Notes: generated by a model not told the origin, from the sequence alone. A stretch of 64,000 nucleotides of DNA from Apilactobacillus quenuiae (GCF_002994005.1 NZ_POSN01000001.1:310001-374000); one strand, 5' to 3'; positions 16,749 through 25,324 are shown, counted from the stretch's first letter. Translations and numbers: made by a program.

Positions 16749-17270
16749 TTATTTTTTAGCGGGACCAAATGAGTTATCTAACAGATTATCCATAAACGAC
16801 TTTTCATCTGTTACGACATCACGATTAACTGCAATGCCTTTATCAGTTGGTTTTGTATTATTAGTAATTGTATCCGCTAAAGCTGTAACGTTAGATTTAG
16901 TAGTATCGTCATCAGATCCCAATAAGTTATCTACCATTGAATCAATTTTGATACCTTTTTCTTCAGCAACTGCTTTAGCAATGCCAATTTGATGGTTACG
17001 TGCATCTTGTTGTTCACGATCAGCCTTAAATTGTTTTAAATCTTCAATTTCTTTTTTAGTAGCATCATCAAGCGTTAAATTAGCTGGTTCTTTCTTAGGT
17101 TCTGGTTTAGGATCAGTTTTCTTATTGCTGTCCATAAATGCTTGGAATTGCTTGGTAAAACCACCTATACTGCTTTCAATCTTATCGATACGACCATTCA
17201 ATTCATCAAAATCTTTACGACCAGGATTTAATGGTTCCTTTTTTGGATCCGTTTTATTCGGTTCTGTCAT
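16749..17270 (-). CDS. Capsid scaffolding protein (DUF4355-like)
   Basis: 173 residues, highly charged, with a P/K/E-rich N-terminus, a central helix (TKKEIEDLKQFKADREQ) likely to be a coiled coil, and a C-terminal hydrophobic patch ending in FGPAKK. This layout and its place just before the capsid gene are those of the DUF4355 scaffold proteins, which shape the procapsid and leave before DNA packaging. Start ATG follows GGAGATG. Confidence 0.8.
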   Translation of the reverse strand: MTEPNKTDPKKEPLNPGRKDFDELNGRIDKIESSIGGFTKQFQAFMDSNKKTDPKPEPKKEPANLTLDDATKKEIEDLKQFKADREQQDARNHQIGIAKAVAEEKGIKIDSMVDNLLGSDDDTTKSNVTALADTITNNTKPTDKGIAVNRDVVTDEKSFMDNLLDNSFGPAKK

Positions 17271-17287
17271 AAGCCTTCATCTCCTTT

Positions 17288-18205
17288 TTAATATTTTTCA
17301 TATGCAGGGCTTGGAAAACAAATGCAACCCCAATGAGGTCTACTTGGATAGTCCGCTTTGCTGTACGGACTGCCCTGTGCTAGATCATCACATGCATCAG
17401 TATGATTATGTGTACTAGCTAAATTCCAATTTAATTTATTAACTGAGTATCTATCGAATACATCATTAGCAGCACTGATTCCAAAACGATTTTTTTCTTG
17501 ATTTATCAGCTGATTTTTATAAAAGTTTTTTGTCTTATTAAAAATAGTTTCAACTGAATTAGGACTTGTGGTAAATGGCTTAAACAAATGATTATTAATA
17601 TAATCAGTCGTAATCCCCACCATTAAACCTTTATTAACAGCATCAATAGTTTGATTTGCTAATTTATCATTTTTAACCCAAACTCGTTGGTCAACTGTTA
17701 GTCCATAATTCTTTTCATCTAATAAATTTTTGGCTTGATTATCAATATCATTGTTTGAATATTGAACGTTTGTTCGGTGATGTGTATTTCTGGCTTCACG
17801 TTCTTGCCAAGCCATTGCATACTGATATTCATTGATCAGTGAACTGCCTAAATATTTACTAACATCTTTTGATGTGGCAGCAATAACTATTGATGTAATT
17901 GCATTCAGTAAGTTTTGCTTATTCATACCAGCAATATGTTTAGCCTTTTCAAGCCTTAATACACCCTCATCATCATTAACCAACGGCTTAGAATATTGAT
18001 TTAATACTCTTCTAAATAAATCATAGTCATTGGAATCAACATTTTTTCGTAAATCACTAGTTGATACAATGCCATCATTATTTTCGGCATAAAAAAAACG
18101 CATCAGATAATTTTTAAAATTACCTTGTGCGCTATCATATAAGCTATTAATAAATTGACGGTCGTTTAATATACCTGTAATTAATTGTGCTGAACGTGTA
18201 CTCAA
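17288..18205 (-). CDS. Minor head protein (Mu F / SPP1 gp7-like)
   Basis: A 305-residue protein coupled to the portal gene: its TTG start at 18205 overlaps the portal stop by 4 bases. The C-terminal block with HNHTDACDDLA and PSRPHWGCICFPSP carries the His/Cys motif of the phage Mu F-like domain. Family members enter the capsid with the portal and affect DNA ejection. The N-terminal two-thirds are helical. Length and position are normal. Confidence 0.85.
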   Translation of the reverse strand: MSTRSAQLITGILNDRQFINSLYDSAQGNFKNYLMRFFYAENNDGIVSTSDLRKNVDSNDYDLFRRVLNQYSKPLVNDDEGVLRLEKAKHIAGMNKQNLLNAITSIVIAATSKDVSKYLGSSLINEYQYAMAWQEREARNTHHRTNVQYSNNDIDNQAKNLLDEKNYGLTVDQRVWVKNDKLANQTIDAVNKGLMVGITTDYINNHLFKPFTTSPNSVETIFNKTKNFYKNQLINQEKNRFGISAANDVFDRYSVNKLNWNLASTHNHTDACDDLAQGSPYSKADYPSRPHWGCICFPSPAYEKY

Positions 18206-19764
18206 TTATCATCACTTCCGGAAACTTTACTGTCATCTGGATAATCACCATCATTTGAATCATCGGCACCGGCTTTTTGGAATTGTTGCATGTTTGTTTG
18301 CTTTTCAGCATTAATCTGACTAATTTCTTGTTGAACATTATTAATATTGGATAAATAAGATAATAACGTTGGCAAAGAAACAATATTATTAAGATTTTTA
18401 ACAATATTACTTTCATCCAACAATGAATGTGGAATATTTGGTGTAAATTTAACTTGTATATCAGCTACAACATCATCAATACTTTGTCCATTCAAGCAAT
18501 CACATTGAGTTAACATAATAGTAATTATTTGTTTGAAAGCATTAGTCATTTTACGAGCTTTTGCTCCTGCTAGCATGACCATTGGCTGTAGTTTTTTGCC
18601 TAAGGCATCCCCACTAGCTGATGCACCTAAAGTTGGATCAGATAAATTAATAATTTGAGCATTTTGATAAATTTGTGATGAAATGTCATGAATGAAATTT
18701 TGTTGCTGTTGATCATTTTGAGGTTTAGACAAAAATTTAGCATCAATGTCACTAGCATCAATAGCCCTTCCATTCTTATCAACCGGTTGTAAAACATGAA
18801 TTTTTTGAACAGTGTCTTGTTGTTTCTCGTCTAATGCATTAAAGCCCTTTAAGAATAGCAATGCATTACTAAAGTATTTAACATCATTAAACTTTAAAGA
18901 ATAGACTTTGTCTAATTTATCAATAGCTGAGATAGCATCATCAAATAATCCCATTCGTTCATCATTTTCTAACATTTCAACAACTGGAATCATCCCTAAA
19001 TCATTCTTAACTTGTTTTTTGTCGAATTTATTAGAATCTGTTAATTCATCAACACCAAAGTCATACATAAATTCATCAGTATATAAGGTTCCCATAAAAA
19101 CACCATTTATTTTAATAAAATAAATTGCAAATAATGGATTCTCGTTCATTGAATTATCATATACTATTAAGCAATTTTCAGGACTTAAATCTCTAAACTT
19201 AACTTTGTCATTTTTATCTAAGTAACTAATTGCATAACTATGGCCGTAAATATCAGCTTTTTTCGCCCATTCAAACAAAATATCAGAATAATTACTACGG
19301 TTAAGTACATTACTTAACCAATCATTAATCTTTTGACTTTTATCGTCTAATGGATCATTAGCTGAAGAACCATTAGGTACATAATTAACTTTAGCTGGAA
19401 TCCCAGCAAAAAATCCGGCAAAAGTATTGACCATGTTTTTAGGAATATTAATACTCATATTCTTTTCAAATTCTTTTAGCAACGGACTATAAAATCCCTG
19501 ATGCAAAGCACTATGGTCACCTTTATAGACACGCATTTTAGCATGATAAATACTTAATAAATCAGCATAACTATTTAATAATTCATTAACTTCATCTAAA
19601 TTCTCAGTAATATCAAAATCAGGCATTGCGTGCAGCACATCATTATCATCCAAATAAATATGATCAGTAAAAAACGGAGTTGTAACACCATCTTGATTAT
19701 TAAAACCACTGATGAATCGATAAGGATTGTCATTATCAAAAATAAAATCAATTAAGCTAGACAT
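18202..19764 (-). CDS. Portal protein (SPP1 gp6-like)
   Basis: About 520 residues. The dodecameric portal forms the DNA entry vertex. The SPP1-type portal pattern is present: LLNSYADLLSIYHAKMRVYKG near residue 50, NMVNTFAGFFAGIPAKVNY near 105, and a helical C-terminus rich in N and Q. Two consecutive ATGs follow AGGAGG; the second (19764) has the better spacing. It lies between TerL and the minor head gene. The C-terminal tail is D-rich. Confidence 0.9.
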   Translation of the reverse strand: MSSLIDFIFDNDNPYRFISGFNNQDGVTTPFFTDHIYLDDNDVLHAMPDFDITENLDEVNELLNSYADLLSIYHAKMRVYKGDHSALHQGFYSPLLKEFEKNMSINIPKNMVNTFAGFFAGIPAKVNYVPNGSSANDPLDDKSQKINDWLSNVLNRSNYSDILFEWAKKADIYGHSYAISYLDKNDKVKFRDLSPENCLIVYDNSMNENPLFAIYFIKINGVFMGTLYTDEFMYDFGVDELTDSNKFDKKQVKNDLGMIPVVEMLENDERMGLFDDAISAIDKLDKVYSLKFNDVKYFSNALLFLKGFNALDEKQQDTVQKIHVLQPVDKNGRAIDASDIDAKFLSKPQNDQQQQNFIHDISSQIYQNAQIINLSDPTLGASASGDALGKKLQPMVMLAGAKARKMTNAFKQIITIMLTQCDCLNGQSIDDVVADIQVKFTPNIPHSLLDESNIVKNLNNIVSLPTLLSYLSNINNVQQEISQINAEKQTNMQQFQKAGADDSNDGDYPDDSKVSGSDDN

Positions 19765-19775
19765 CATTTCACCTC

Positions 19776-21233
19776 CTAAAAAATACTAAATTTAGTGTAA
19801 GTAGCTACTGAAGCACCACGATGACTGGCCTCTTGTGATAAAGCTTGTGTCATGGAGTCTACTTCATCATCATGTTCTAAATTAGGAAAGCCCACCCATT
19901 CATCTAACATCTTACGAATTTCAGGTTTCCATTTAGGATGAGGAACATAAATATTTCCAGCTTCAAAATATGGTACTACAACATTAGCACGAGTAACTTT
20001 ATCACCATGAGGGACTACTGGAATTACACCACTTACATAATTCTTTATCATATTAATCACAGCAGAACCATTAGCTTTGTCTTCAATATAAATTGCACTG
20101 GCTTCTGGTTGCCGTTCGTGCATACTAACAATGGATTTAATTTGCTCATCAAAAGTCATTCGGTCATGTACACGATCTAATAAATATTTATTGCTACCAG
20201 AACTTCCCCAGGTTTGTCCAGCTACATAATCAGAAGTATCACTAGCAGTAAAGGTTAAATCCCAACTGCTCCAACGTTTATCTAATTCTGGTAGAACCAC
20301 TGTATTTTTATCATTTTGCAGCCCTAACTTCTCAGCAGTAATTGCATCTGGTAAATAATACTTAATGGTAGATAATTTAAAAATATTACCACCATCCTGC
20401 ACTGGTCTCTGTTGATATAATGCTTCCCAAACACGACCACCTGCGTTAGCTCTCACTTGTTCTGCCCATTTTAGTCCTTTATTCATTGGTGGAAATGGAC
20501 ATAATGGCATTCCTGGTTTACGACCAAGAATATCATTCTTTTCAGCTATTTCTGGTAATCTAATTTCTTCCCATGGAAAAGCATTTTCCTTTAATAAGCG
20601 ACCTGCTAAATCATCTGCATTCCATCTAGTCATAATAACAATAATTGATGCATCCGCAGACAAACGAGAAGTAAAACTGGCCTGCCACTCATCCCATATC
20701 TTTTGACGTTGATTAGGTGAGCTAGCTTCAGCCATATTTTTTAATGGATCATCAACAATTAATAAATCTGCATGTTTCCCAGTCGCTGAACCTAAAATGG
20801 TAGTTGCATGTAAAGCACCCTTATGCCCATCAATTTGCCATTCATTTTGAGTTCGTTTTCTAGGATCAACTGTTAACCCATACATTGGCTTACCAAATTG
20901 TGTAAATTTACCTAGATTAAAGCGGCCAAACTTTTGTACCAATGTATCAGAATAACTGGCAATCATCACTTCTTTTTCTGGATTATTCATTAAATAATAA
21001 CTAGGAAAAGTTTCAGTTATGGTTGTTGATTTACCATGTTGTGGTGGCATTTCAACAATATAGCATTTACGTTCACCATTAATAATCTTTTGCAACTTAT
21101 CACAAATTAATTTAGTATGCGGGAACATTTCAACATTATAGTCATGTGCTAACTTAAAATAATTACCATAAGAACGTTTAGCTAATGCCATTCGTGATAC
21201 TTGCTGCAACATTTGTTCTTGCTTAGGACTCAT
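19776..21233 (-). CDS. Terminase large subunit
   Basis: 485 residues. ATPase domain: Walker A-like EMPPQHGKST (about residues 62-71) and Walker B ADLLIVDD (about 150-157). Nuclease domain: first acidic site in SSWDLTF (about 312), IYIEDKANG (about 384) and the final DDEVDSM motif near 467. It translocates DNA into the procapsid and cuts concatemers. The ATG follows GAAAGGAGG. The gene lies between TerS and portal. Complete, with all catalytic residues visible. Confidence 0.95.
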   Translation of the reverse strand: MSPKQEQMLQQVSRMALAKRSYGNYFKLAHDYNVEMFPHTKLICDKLQKIINGERKCYIVEMPPQHGKSTTITETFPSYYLMNNPEKEVMIASYSDTLVQKFGRFNLGKFTQFGKPMYGLTVDPRKRTQNEWQIDGHKGALHATTILGSATGKHADLLIVDDPLKNMAEASSPNQRQKIWDEWQASFTSRLSADASIIVIMTRWNADDLAGRLLKENAFPWEEIRLPEIAEKNDILGRKPGMPLCPFPPMNKGLKWAEQVRANAGGRVWEALYQQRPVQDGGNIFKLSTIKYYLPDAITAEKLGLQNDKNTVVLPELDKRWSSWDLTFTASDTSDYVAGQTWGSSGSNKYLLDRVHDRMTFDEQIKSIVSMHERQPEASAIYIEDKANGSAVINMIKNYVSGVIPVVPHGDKVTRANVVVPYFEAGNIYVPHPKWKPEIRKMLDEWVGFPNLEHDDEVDSMTQALSQEASHRGASVATYTKFSIF

Positions 21234-21247
21234 GTTTGACCTCCTTT

Positions 21248-21799
21248 CTAGGCATCTGGATAGTCTTTGTTAACATCAAACTTATTGTCTGATTCATCAT
21301 TATCAGCATATTTTTCTAAAGTATTATCAGAAACATCCTTTAATTGACTGAAATCAATAGAACCAGATAATTCTGTTTGTACTTTATCAGTAAACATTCC
21401 TCGAGTCTTACCTAATAACTTCAATGCTGATATCTGGTCTTTCACTGCAATAGGTGCATCATTATAAATCTTGCCACCTGTTGCAACTGTATCGGTTACT
21501 TCATTTCTAGCAATTGCAGTTAGGCGTTCATTAATTTCAGTCTGATCAGCAACCTTTTGTGAACTAATAAAATCATTGCGAGCATCAACATATTCACGAA
21601 TCTTAGGTTTCTTAAGATTTTCACAGGCAATAGCATAAGCAGTGGCTTTACTATAACCAGCTGCTATGGCCGCTTTAGTACCATTTGAATATTCAATATA
21701 ATAATCAGCAAACTTTAACTGACGAGCAGTTAATTTATGTGCTAAATTTCTAATATCAACTGGTAATCTTTTCTTTGGCTTAGTTTTAGGCCTTGCCAT
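21248..21799 (-). CDS. Terminase small subunit
   Basis: 183 residues of the Terminase_2 type: a basic N-terminus, then the helix-turn-helix block LTARQLKFADYYIEYSNGTKAA..AGYSKATA (about residues 24-56) that binds the packaging site, a central helical oligomerisation part and an acidic C-terminus. TerS recognises concatemeric phage DNA for TerL. Located 14 bases upstream of TerL's start. Confidence 0.9.
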   Translation of the reverse strand: MARPKTKPKKRLPVDIRNLAHKLTARQLKFADYYIEYSNGTKAAIAAGYSKATAYAIACENLKKPKIREYVDARNDFISSQKVADQTEINERLTAIARNEVTDTVATGGKIYNDAPIAVKDQISALKLLGKTRGMFTDKVQTELSGSIDFSQLKDVSDNTLEKYADNDESDNKFDVNKDYPDA

Positions 21800-21814
21800 A
21801 GTTATTCCTCCTTT

Positions 21815-22057
21815 CTAATTACTATAAGTACTTTCGACACCACATTTAGTACGGTTCAGTGTACGCATATCTTGATAATTAATTGCATTATCAATAGCAA
21901 TCATAGTTAAACGATTTTCTTTACAGGGATGCTGATCATTTAAAATAGATAAACGTTCTTTAGCAACTTTTAAAATATCATTAAGTGATGCACCATTAAC
22001 ACCATGCTTACTAATAACACCTTTTTGCCATTTAACTTTGAAATATTTATTATTCAT
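21815..22057 (-). CDS. Small phage protein, possible Acb2/Tad1-hairpin-like
   Basis: 80 residues. The C-terminal half (PCKENRLTMIAIDNAINY then QDMRTLNR) resembles the two-helix hairpin of Acb2-type phage proteins, which bind cyclic nucleotides and block CBASS immunity; the pattern 'RE..LA...LE.A..W....ARN' can be roughly matched. The N-terminal half (KWQKGVISKHGVNGASLNDIL) is unlike Acb2. The gene sits just upstream of TerS. The anti-defence reading is an inference from short similarity only. Confidence 0.45.
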   Translation of the reverse strand: MNNKYFKVKWQKGVISKHGVNGASLNDILKVAKERLSILNDQHPCKENRLTMIAIDNAINYQDMRTLNRTKCGVESTYSN

Positions 22058-22086
22058 TTATTAATTCACTCCTTCCATATAAAAAA

Positions 22087-22106
22087 GGATAGCTAGTTAG
22101 CTATCC
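22087..22106 (-). terminator. Intrinsic terminator
   Basis: Perfect GGATAGCT/AGCTATCC stem with a 4-base loop followed on the minus strand by a T7 run; it begins at the stop codon of the 63-residue gene. Confidence 0.8.
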
Positions 22107-22297
22107 TATGCTTGATTATTTGGTTGTCCAGGTTGCTCATAACTTGATTGTGAAACTCTAGTATTAGCACTTACATTAGTGCTACTTTTAATATTCATAT
22201 AACTTGATTCAGCATATTTTAAAATATCTTCTAATTGATCATCGTTTAAACCAGTTAATTCAATTAAACTACCGTTAGAGCCTTTAAATGTTAGCAT
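22106..22297 (-). CDS. Small hypothetical phage protein
   Basis: 63 residues with a good ribosome binding site. The N-terminal half is a compact unit (FKGSNGSLIELTGLNDDQLEDIL, here split for length as FKGSNGSLIEL and TGLNDDQLEDIL) that looks like a strand pair plus helix; the C-terminal half is S/N/Q-rich and disordered. It is followed at once by a terminator, so it closes a transcription unit before the packaging genes. Family not recognised. Confidence 0.55.
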   Translation of the reverse strand: MLTFKGSNGSLIELTGLNDDQLEDILKYAESSYMNIKSSTNVSANTRVSQSSYEQPGQPNNQA

Positions 22298-22333
22298 TTT
22301 ATCTCACCACCTTTTGATTTTATGTATAAAAAA

Positions 22334-22354
22334 AAGAACTCGAAATGAGTTCTT
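22334..22354 (-). terminator. Intrinsic terminator
   Basis: AAGAACTC/GAGTTCTT stem with 5-base loop and a T8 run on the minus strand, directly after the DUF1643-like gene. Confidence 0.8.
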
Positions 22355-22359
22355 AAAAA

Positions 22360-22968
22360 TTATTTAATCTTATAATAATTTTTCTTATCAATTTTAATCG
22401 ATACCTTGTACGCCGCATGGCAATAATTATTTTTACCATATCCGGTAATAAAAAAACGTGGATGATATGAAAATCCATTTGAGTTTGAAATGTTCCCAAC
22501 AGCATCTGCTAATGCAGACAAATGAAAACTATTGTTTAATGCTTCGTCAATAATTTCTTCATAGTAAAGTGAATTAAAATTTTCAACTTTTCCAGTAGCT
22601 AATAATAATTCCGATTTTTTATTATTCTTAAATAAAGATTTTATAGTTGAAAAGTTCTTATTATTATTATAATTTTTCAATAGTCTTTTGCTGTCTAAAC
22701 AATACTTTACACCTGAAGATGCTATGATAGCGAAAGTATTTATTATATAAATACTTTTATAATCTGAATGGAATAAATTAGATAGATAATTAACTGAAGG
22801 ATCAGCATACATAGAATTGGCAATGCTAGGGTTTTCCATTAATATAAATAAAGACTTAAAACTATTTGCTTTAGTATCAGCCCGAAGATAGTATCTATAT
22901 GAATACATACTATCTCCATCAAAATTGCAGCAGACACTGCTAATATATTTTTTATAAGAAAAAACCAT
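22360..22968 (-). CDS. DUF1643-like protein
   Basis: About 202 residues from ATG 22968, which follows GGGGGA; a further in-frame ATG at 22980 lies before that site. The pattern YRYYLRADTK, then LFILMENPSIANSMYADPSV and SIYIINTFAI, matches the DUF1643 layout ('R..L.R....LLfIMLNPStAda..DDPTi....G...l.vvNLfa'). The first N of LNPS is kept as ENPS. The family is common in phages and near modification genes, but its reaction is not established. It has its own terminator, so it is probably a separately expressed accessory gene. Confidence 0.75.
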   Translation of the reverse strand: MVFSYKKYISSVCCNFDGDSMYSYRYYLRADTKANSFKSLFILMENPSIANSMYADPSVNYLSNLFHSDYKSIYIINTFAIIASSGVKYCLDSKRLLKNYNNNKNFSTIKSLFKNNKKSELLLATGKVENFNSLYYEEIIDEALNNSFHLSALADAVGNISNSNGFSYHPRFFITGYGKNNYCHAAYKVSIKIDKKNYYKIK

Positions 22969-22980
22969 TTTATCCCCCAT

Positions 22981-23267
22981 ATATTACATTTTAGTTACAT
23001 TTTATAAAAGCCCTACGATTTAAGATGATCACAAGGCTTATTTTGTTATTTTGCAGCATTAAAATGCTTTTGCATCAATGTTTATAGCATATTGGTTTGC
23101 TCTACTTTACATAACTGTTTATTATCCGAAGTTGTTTTCAGAAACCTTGATTTAGCAGTACGCAAAACTCATTTTCATTTGTCAAATGCGCTTTTCACAA
23201 ACATCTTTGTGAATTGGACGCTTGTGAAGCAGTTTCACAAAGTCTAAATTTAGCAAATATTACAAAA
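22981..23267. repeat. Non-coding region with dense inverted repeats
   Basis: A 287-base gap with no credible gene. It carries four alternating copies of a TTTCACAAA-type half-site: TTTTCACAAA 23192-23201, TTTGTGAA 23206-23213, TTGTGAA 23222-23228 and TTTCACAAA 23233-23241, plus the palindrome CATTTGTCAAATG (23176-23188). On the minus strand these can form two adjacent hairpins after the membrane protein gene. A binding site cluster or packaging-related site is possible. Confidence 0.6.
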
Positions 23268-23729
23268 TTATTTATAAAATAAATAGATTGCATAGCAAAA
23301 TGACATTAATAAAATATCAAATAAAACAATGATTACATATTGAATTATCTTAAATGACTTTGTATTTTTATTAAATAAATCTAAATTAATTCCTATAAAA
23401 TCATTATAGTTTTGCAAAAGACGTTTAGCAAATACTGTAACAAACTGAAAAACTAGCATTATAAAGAACAATATCCAACATGCAACGTATATTTTAAAAC
23501 TATAAAAGAATTCAATTGCAAAAATAGAAATTGCAATACCTAAAAATGTTCCTAAGCTAAGATTAGAAATAGAGGCAATTTTTCTAGATTTTGTATAGAA
23601 GTCCCATCTTGATCTATCTTCAGATGATAAAGAGTCAGCTATTTGCTCAAGACTCTTTTTTCTTTTCATTGAAAGATAGATTATATAAATGAATGATCCA
23701 ATTAGCATTAGGAAAAATATTAAAGCCAT
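23268..23729 (-). CDS. Membrane protein, prophage cargo
   Basis: 153 residues, starting at ATG 23729 behind GGAGATG. Four hydrophobic segments at about 1-20, 53-75, 77-100 and 127-150, with a charged stretch (KRKKSLEQIADSLSSEDRSR) after the first. No recognised family and no catalytic motif. It stands alone between non-coding stretches, between the late regulator and the packaging genes, a common place for lysogenic conversion or superinfection-exclusion membrane proteins. That role is an inference. Confidence 0.6.
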   Translation of the reverse strand: MALIFFLMLIGSFIYIIYLSMKRKKSLEQIADSLSSEDRSRWDFYTKSRKIASISNLSLGTFLGIAISIFAIEFFYSFKIYVACWILFFIMLVFQFVTVFAKRLLQNYNDFIGINLDLFNKNTKSFKIIQYVIIVLFDILLMSFCYAIYLFYK

Positions 23730-24242
23730 ATATTATAAGCATCTCCATAATTAATAATTGGATATATTATAACATTACTCCTCAATATAGTCTGCCTTTA
23801 CCAATCTCATAAGAAACATTTTAGTTTTCAAAGTCCAATCATGTTTTTTCAATTAAATTTTGCCCTTCTAACCATCATCAATTACTGTTATCAAGGCAAT
23901 TAACCATAATAACATTAATTCACCTTAAAACTGTATTTTTACTTAATTTTAATTATAAAAGTTAAGGTAACTTAGTACATTGATTACCATTGAATAATAA
24001 TTAATTCAATTAAGCGTTAATGATCAGGAATTTTGATTGAAAATATATTAATTATTTAAATTATTAACCATATAAAAAAGCAGCCACTTCTGACTGCCTG
24101 AATTACATATATATTGGATTCAATAGTTTTTAGTAAGGATTTTTATTAAGTAGTGTTAATTAATGTGTGTTGCTTTTTATAAAAGTCTCACTATACACAT
24201 TATAACGGATAAGTACCCCCATGATTCCCAGTTTTTTCCCAG
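23730..24242. other. 513-base AT-rich non-coding gap
   Basis: No convincing gene on either strand. It holds the likely promoter of the membrane protein gene near 23760-23775 (a TATAAT on the minus strand), the hairpin terminator at 24080-24097, and a short direct repeat of TCCCAGTT at 24227-24244. It separates the ArpU-like regulator from the next leftward unit, which fits a place where late transcription begins. Confidence 0.5.
24080..24097 (-). terminator. Probable terminator of the early operon
   Basis: GCAG-x-CA stem partner TG-x-CTGC with a 4-base loop, followed on the minus strand by T6. It lies about 150 bases past the ArpU-like gene. Confidence 0.6.
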
Positions 24243-24680
24243 TTATAAATTTTTCTGTAAATAATAGTATAAATTAAGCTGTTTTAAGATATCTGCAAAA
24301 AATAAATCTCTTTCACGATAAATAACAGATCTACTTAAATGATATTGATTGGCTAAACTAACTAAAGTTCGATTTCTAACTTGACCATCGAAATAATATT
24401 TTTTAAAGACAGTAAACACATCTGGTGAAAGCTTAGTGATTGAATTAGTTATTGCATGTTTCTGCCTTTTTAAAGCATTTAAAGTTTTATCTTCATCAAT
24501 ACTGATCACTAAATTTTCAACTGCTAGTGTTGTTTTATTAGATTTACCTCCCCCTACATTTTCATCTTTAAATTCATCAAATGGATTCTTAATTTCTTCG
24601 ACTCTTTGTTTTACGTACTCATCAATTTTAGGATAATCAAATAACATTTTTTCTACTATTTTTCTAACATGTCTTTGCAT
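24243..24680 (-). CDS. ArpU/RinA-type phage transcriptional regulator
   Basis: 145 residues. The C-terminal third (LVSLANQYHLSRSVIYRERDLFF) is a sigma-70 region-4-like helix-turn-helix. The N-terminal part contains helices that repeat KRQKHAITNSI. Proteins of the ArpU, RinA and DUF722 groups sit at the end of early genes and switch on late gene transcription. It starts 2 bases after the VRR-NUC gene and is the last gene before the late region, fitting that role. Confidence 0.75.
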   Translation of the reverse strand: MQRHVRKIVEKMLFDYPKIDEYVKQRVEEIKNPFDEFKDENVGGGKSNKTTLAVENLVISIDEDKTLNALKRQKHAITNSITKLSPDVFTVFKKYYFDGQVRNRTLVSLANQYHLSRSVIYRERDLFFADILKQLNLYYYLQKNL

Positions 24681-24682
24681 TA

Positions 24683-25006
24683 TTAATCACCTTCAATAAT
24701 TTTTATTGCATCATTTGCACTTCTAGCAACTCCATATAACACTGGATAATTAGCTGCAAATTTTCTAAATGTTTTTTGTTCAGGTCTTAATCTGCCAATT
24801 TCATTTTTGACTTCAATAAAGAATATTTTTCCGTCTGAATGTCGAAATCCAAATAAATCAGGGTAACCTTTAGGTAGTCCGGTATCGAAAAATTTTCCAT
24901 TACTCATAAATACTTTTCCTACATTAGCTCGAAAACAGGTGCAATCATGTTGTGTTAATGCAACACGAATTTCATTTTGTATTTGATGTTCCGGTGTGAT
25001 GTGCAT
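24683..25006 (-). CDS. VRR-NUC domain nuclease
   Basis: 107 residues covering one VRR-NUC domain of the PD-(D/E)XK superfamily. Visible: an N-terminal helix with E6 (TPEHQIQNEIR), GLPKGYPDLFG giving the metal-binding D, and FFIEVKNEIGRLRPEQ giving the E-x-K. Stand-alone phage VRR-NUC proteins are structure-dependent nucleases acting on replication or recombination intermediates. It is placed after the candidate origin, in the early operon. All catalytic residues are present. Confidence 0.9.
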   Translation of the reverse strand: MHITPEHQIQNEIRVALTQHDCTCFRANVGKVFMSNGKFFDTGLPKGYPDLFGFRHSDGKIFFIEVKNEIGRLRPEQKTFRKFAANYPVLYGVARSANDAIKIIEGD

Positions 25007-25029
25007 TGTTTTTTACCTCCGATTTGTTA

Positions 25030-25320
25030 ATTTGTATGCATGTCATGTTTACAAACGAAGCATGTAAAAATTATATTGTAAGCATGTATTATAATTGCGA
25101 AAAATATTGATATAACAACATTCTTAAGTGTTTGTAAGCATGTTAAGCATGTTTTCGTGTTACCCTATTTATTACTATGCACATAGTTATTTATACATCC
25201 TTTATATGTTGTCTAATTTACATGCTTAACATGCTTACATATATCTATAATTACTGACATACCAGTAATAAGCAGTGTAAACATGTACACAAAACACATG
25301 CTTACATCATGCTTATAGTT
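25030..25320. other. Candidate iteron-type phage replication origin
   Basis: A 318-base non-coding gap between VapE and the VRR-NUC gene. It contains about nine copies of a GTAAGCATGT-like element. One orientation: 25038-25043 (core), 25058-25065, 25078-25087, 25134-25143, 25143-25152. Opposite orientation: 25220-25229, 25229-25238, 25296-25305, 25307-25315. The two blocks flank an AT-rich core at 25155-25219. Variant TGTAAACATGTACA lies near 25276. This arrangement beside replication genes is that of an iteron origin bound by an initiator or helicase loader. Confidence 0.75.
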
Positions 25321-25324
25321 TTAA

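Noticed and set aside
18147-18416. Leftward 89-residue frame inside the portal and minor head genes
   Set aside because: It lies entirely within strongly supported genes in another frame and has low-complexity basic content.
23850-23960. 15-codon hydrophobic frame on the minus strand (MLLWLIALITVIDDG), possible type I toxin
   Set aside because: Too short, no antisense promoter visible and no conserved toxin pattern; an AAGGTG site alone is not enough.
25030-25320. CRISPR array
   Set aside because: The repeats are only about 10 bases, irregularly spaced, occur in both orientations and have no spacer-sized uniform units; no cas genes are present.
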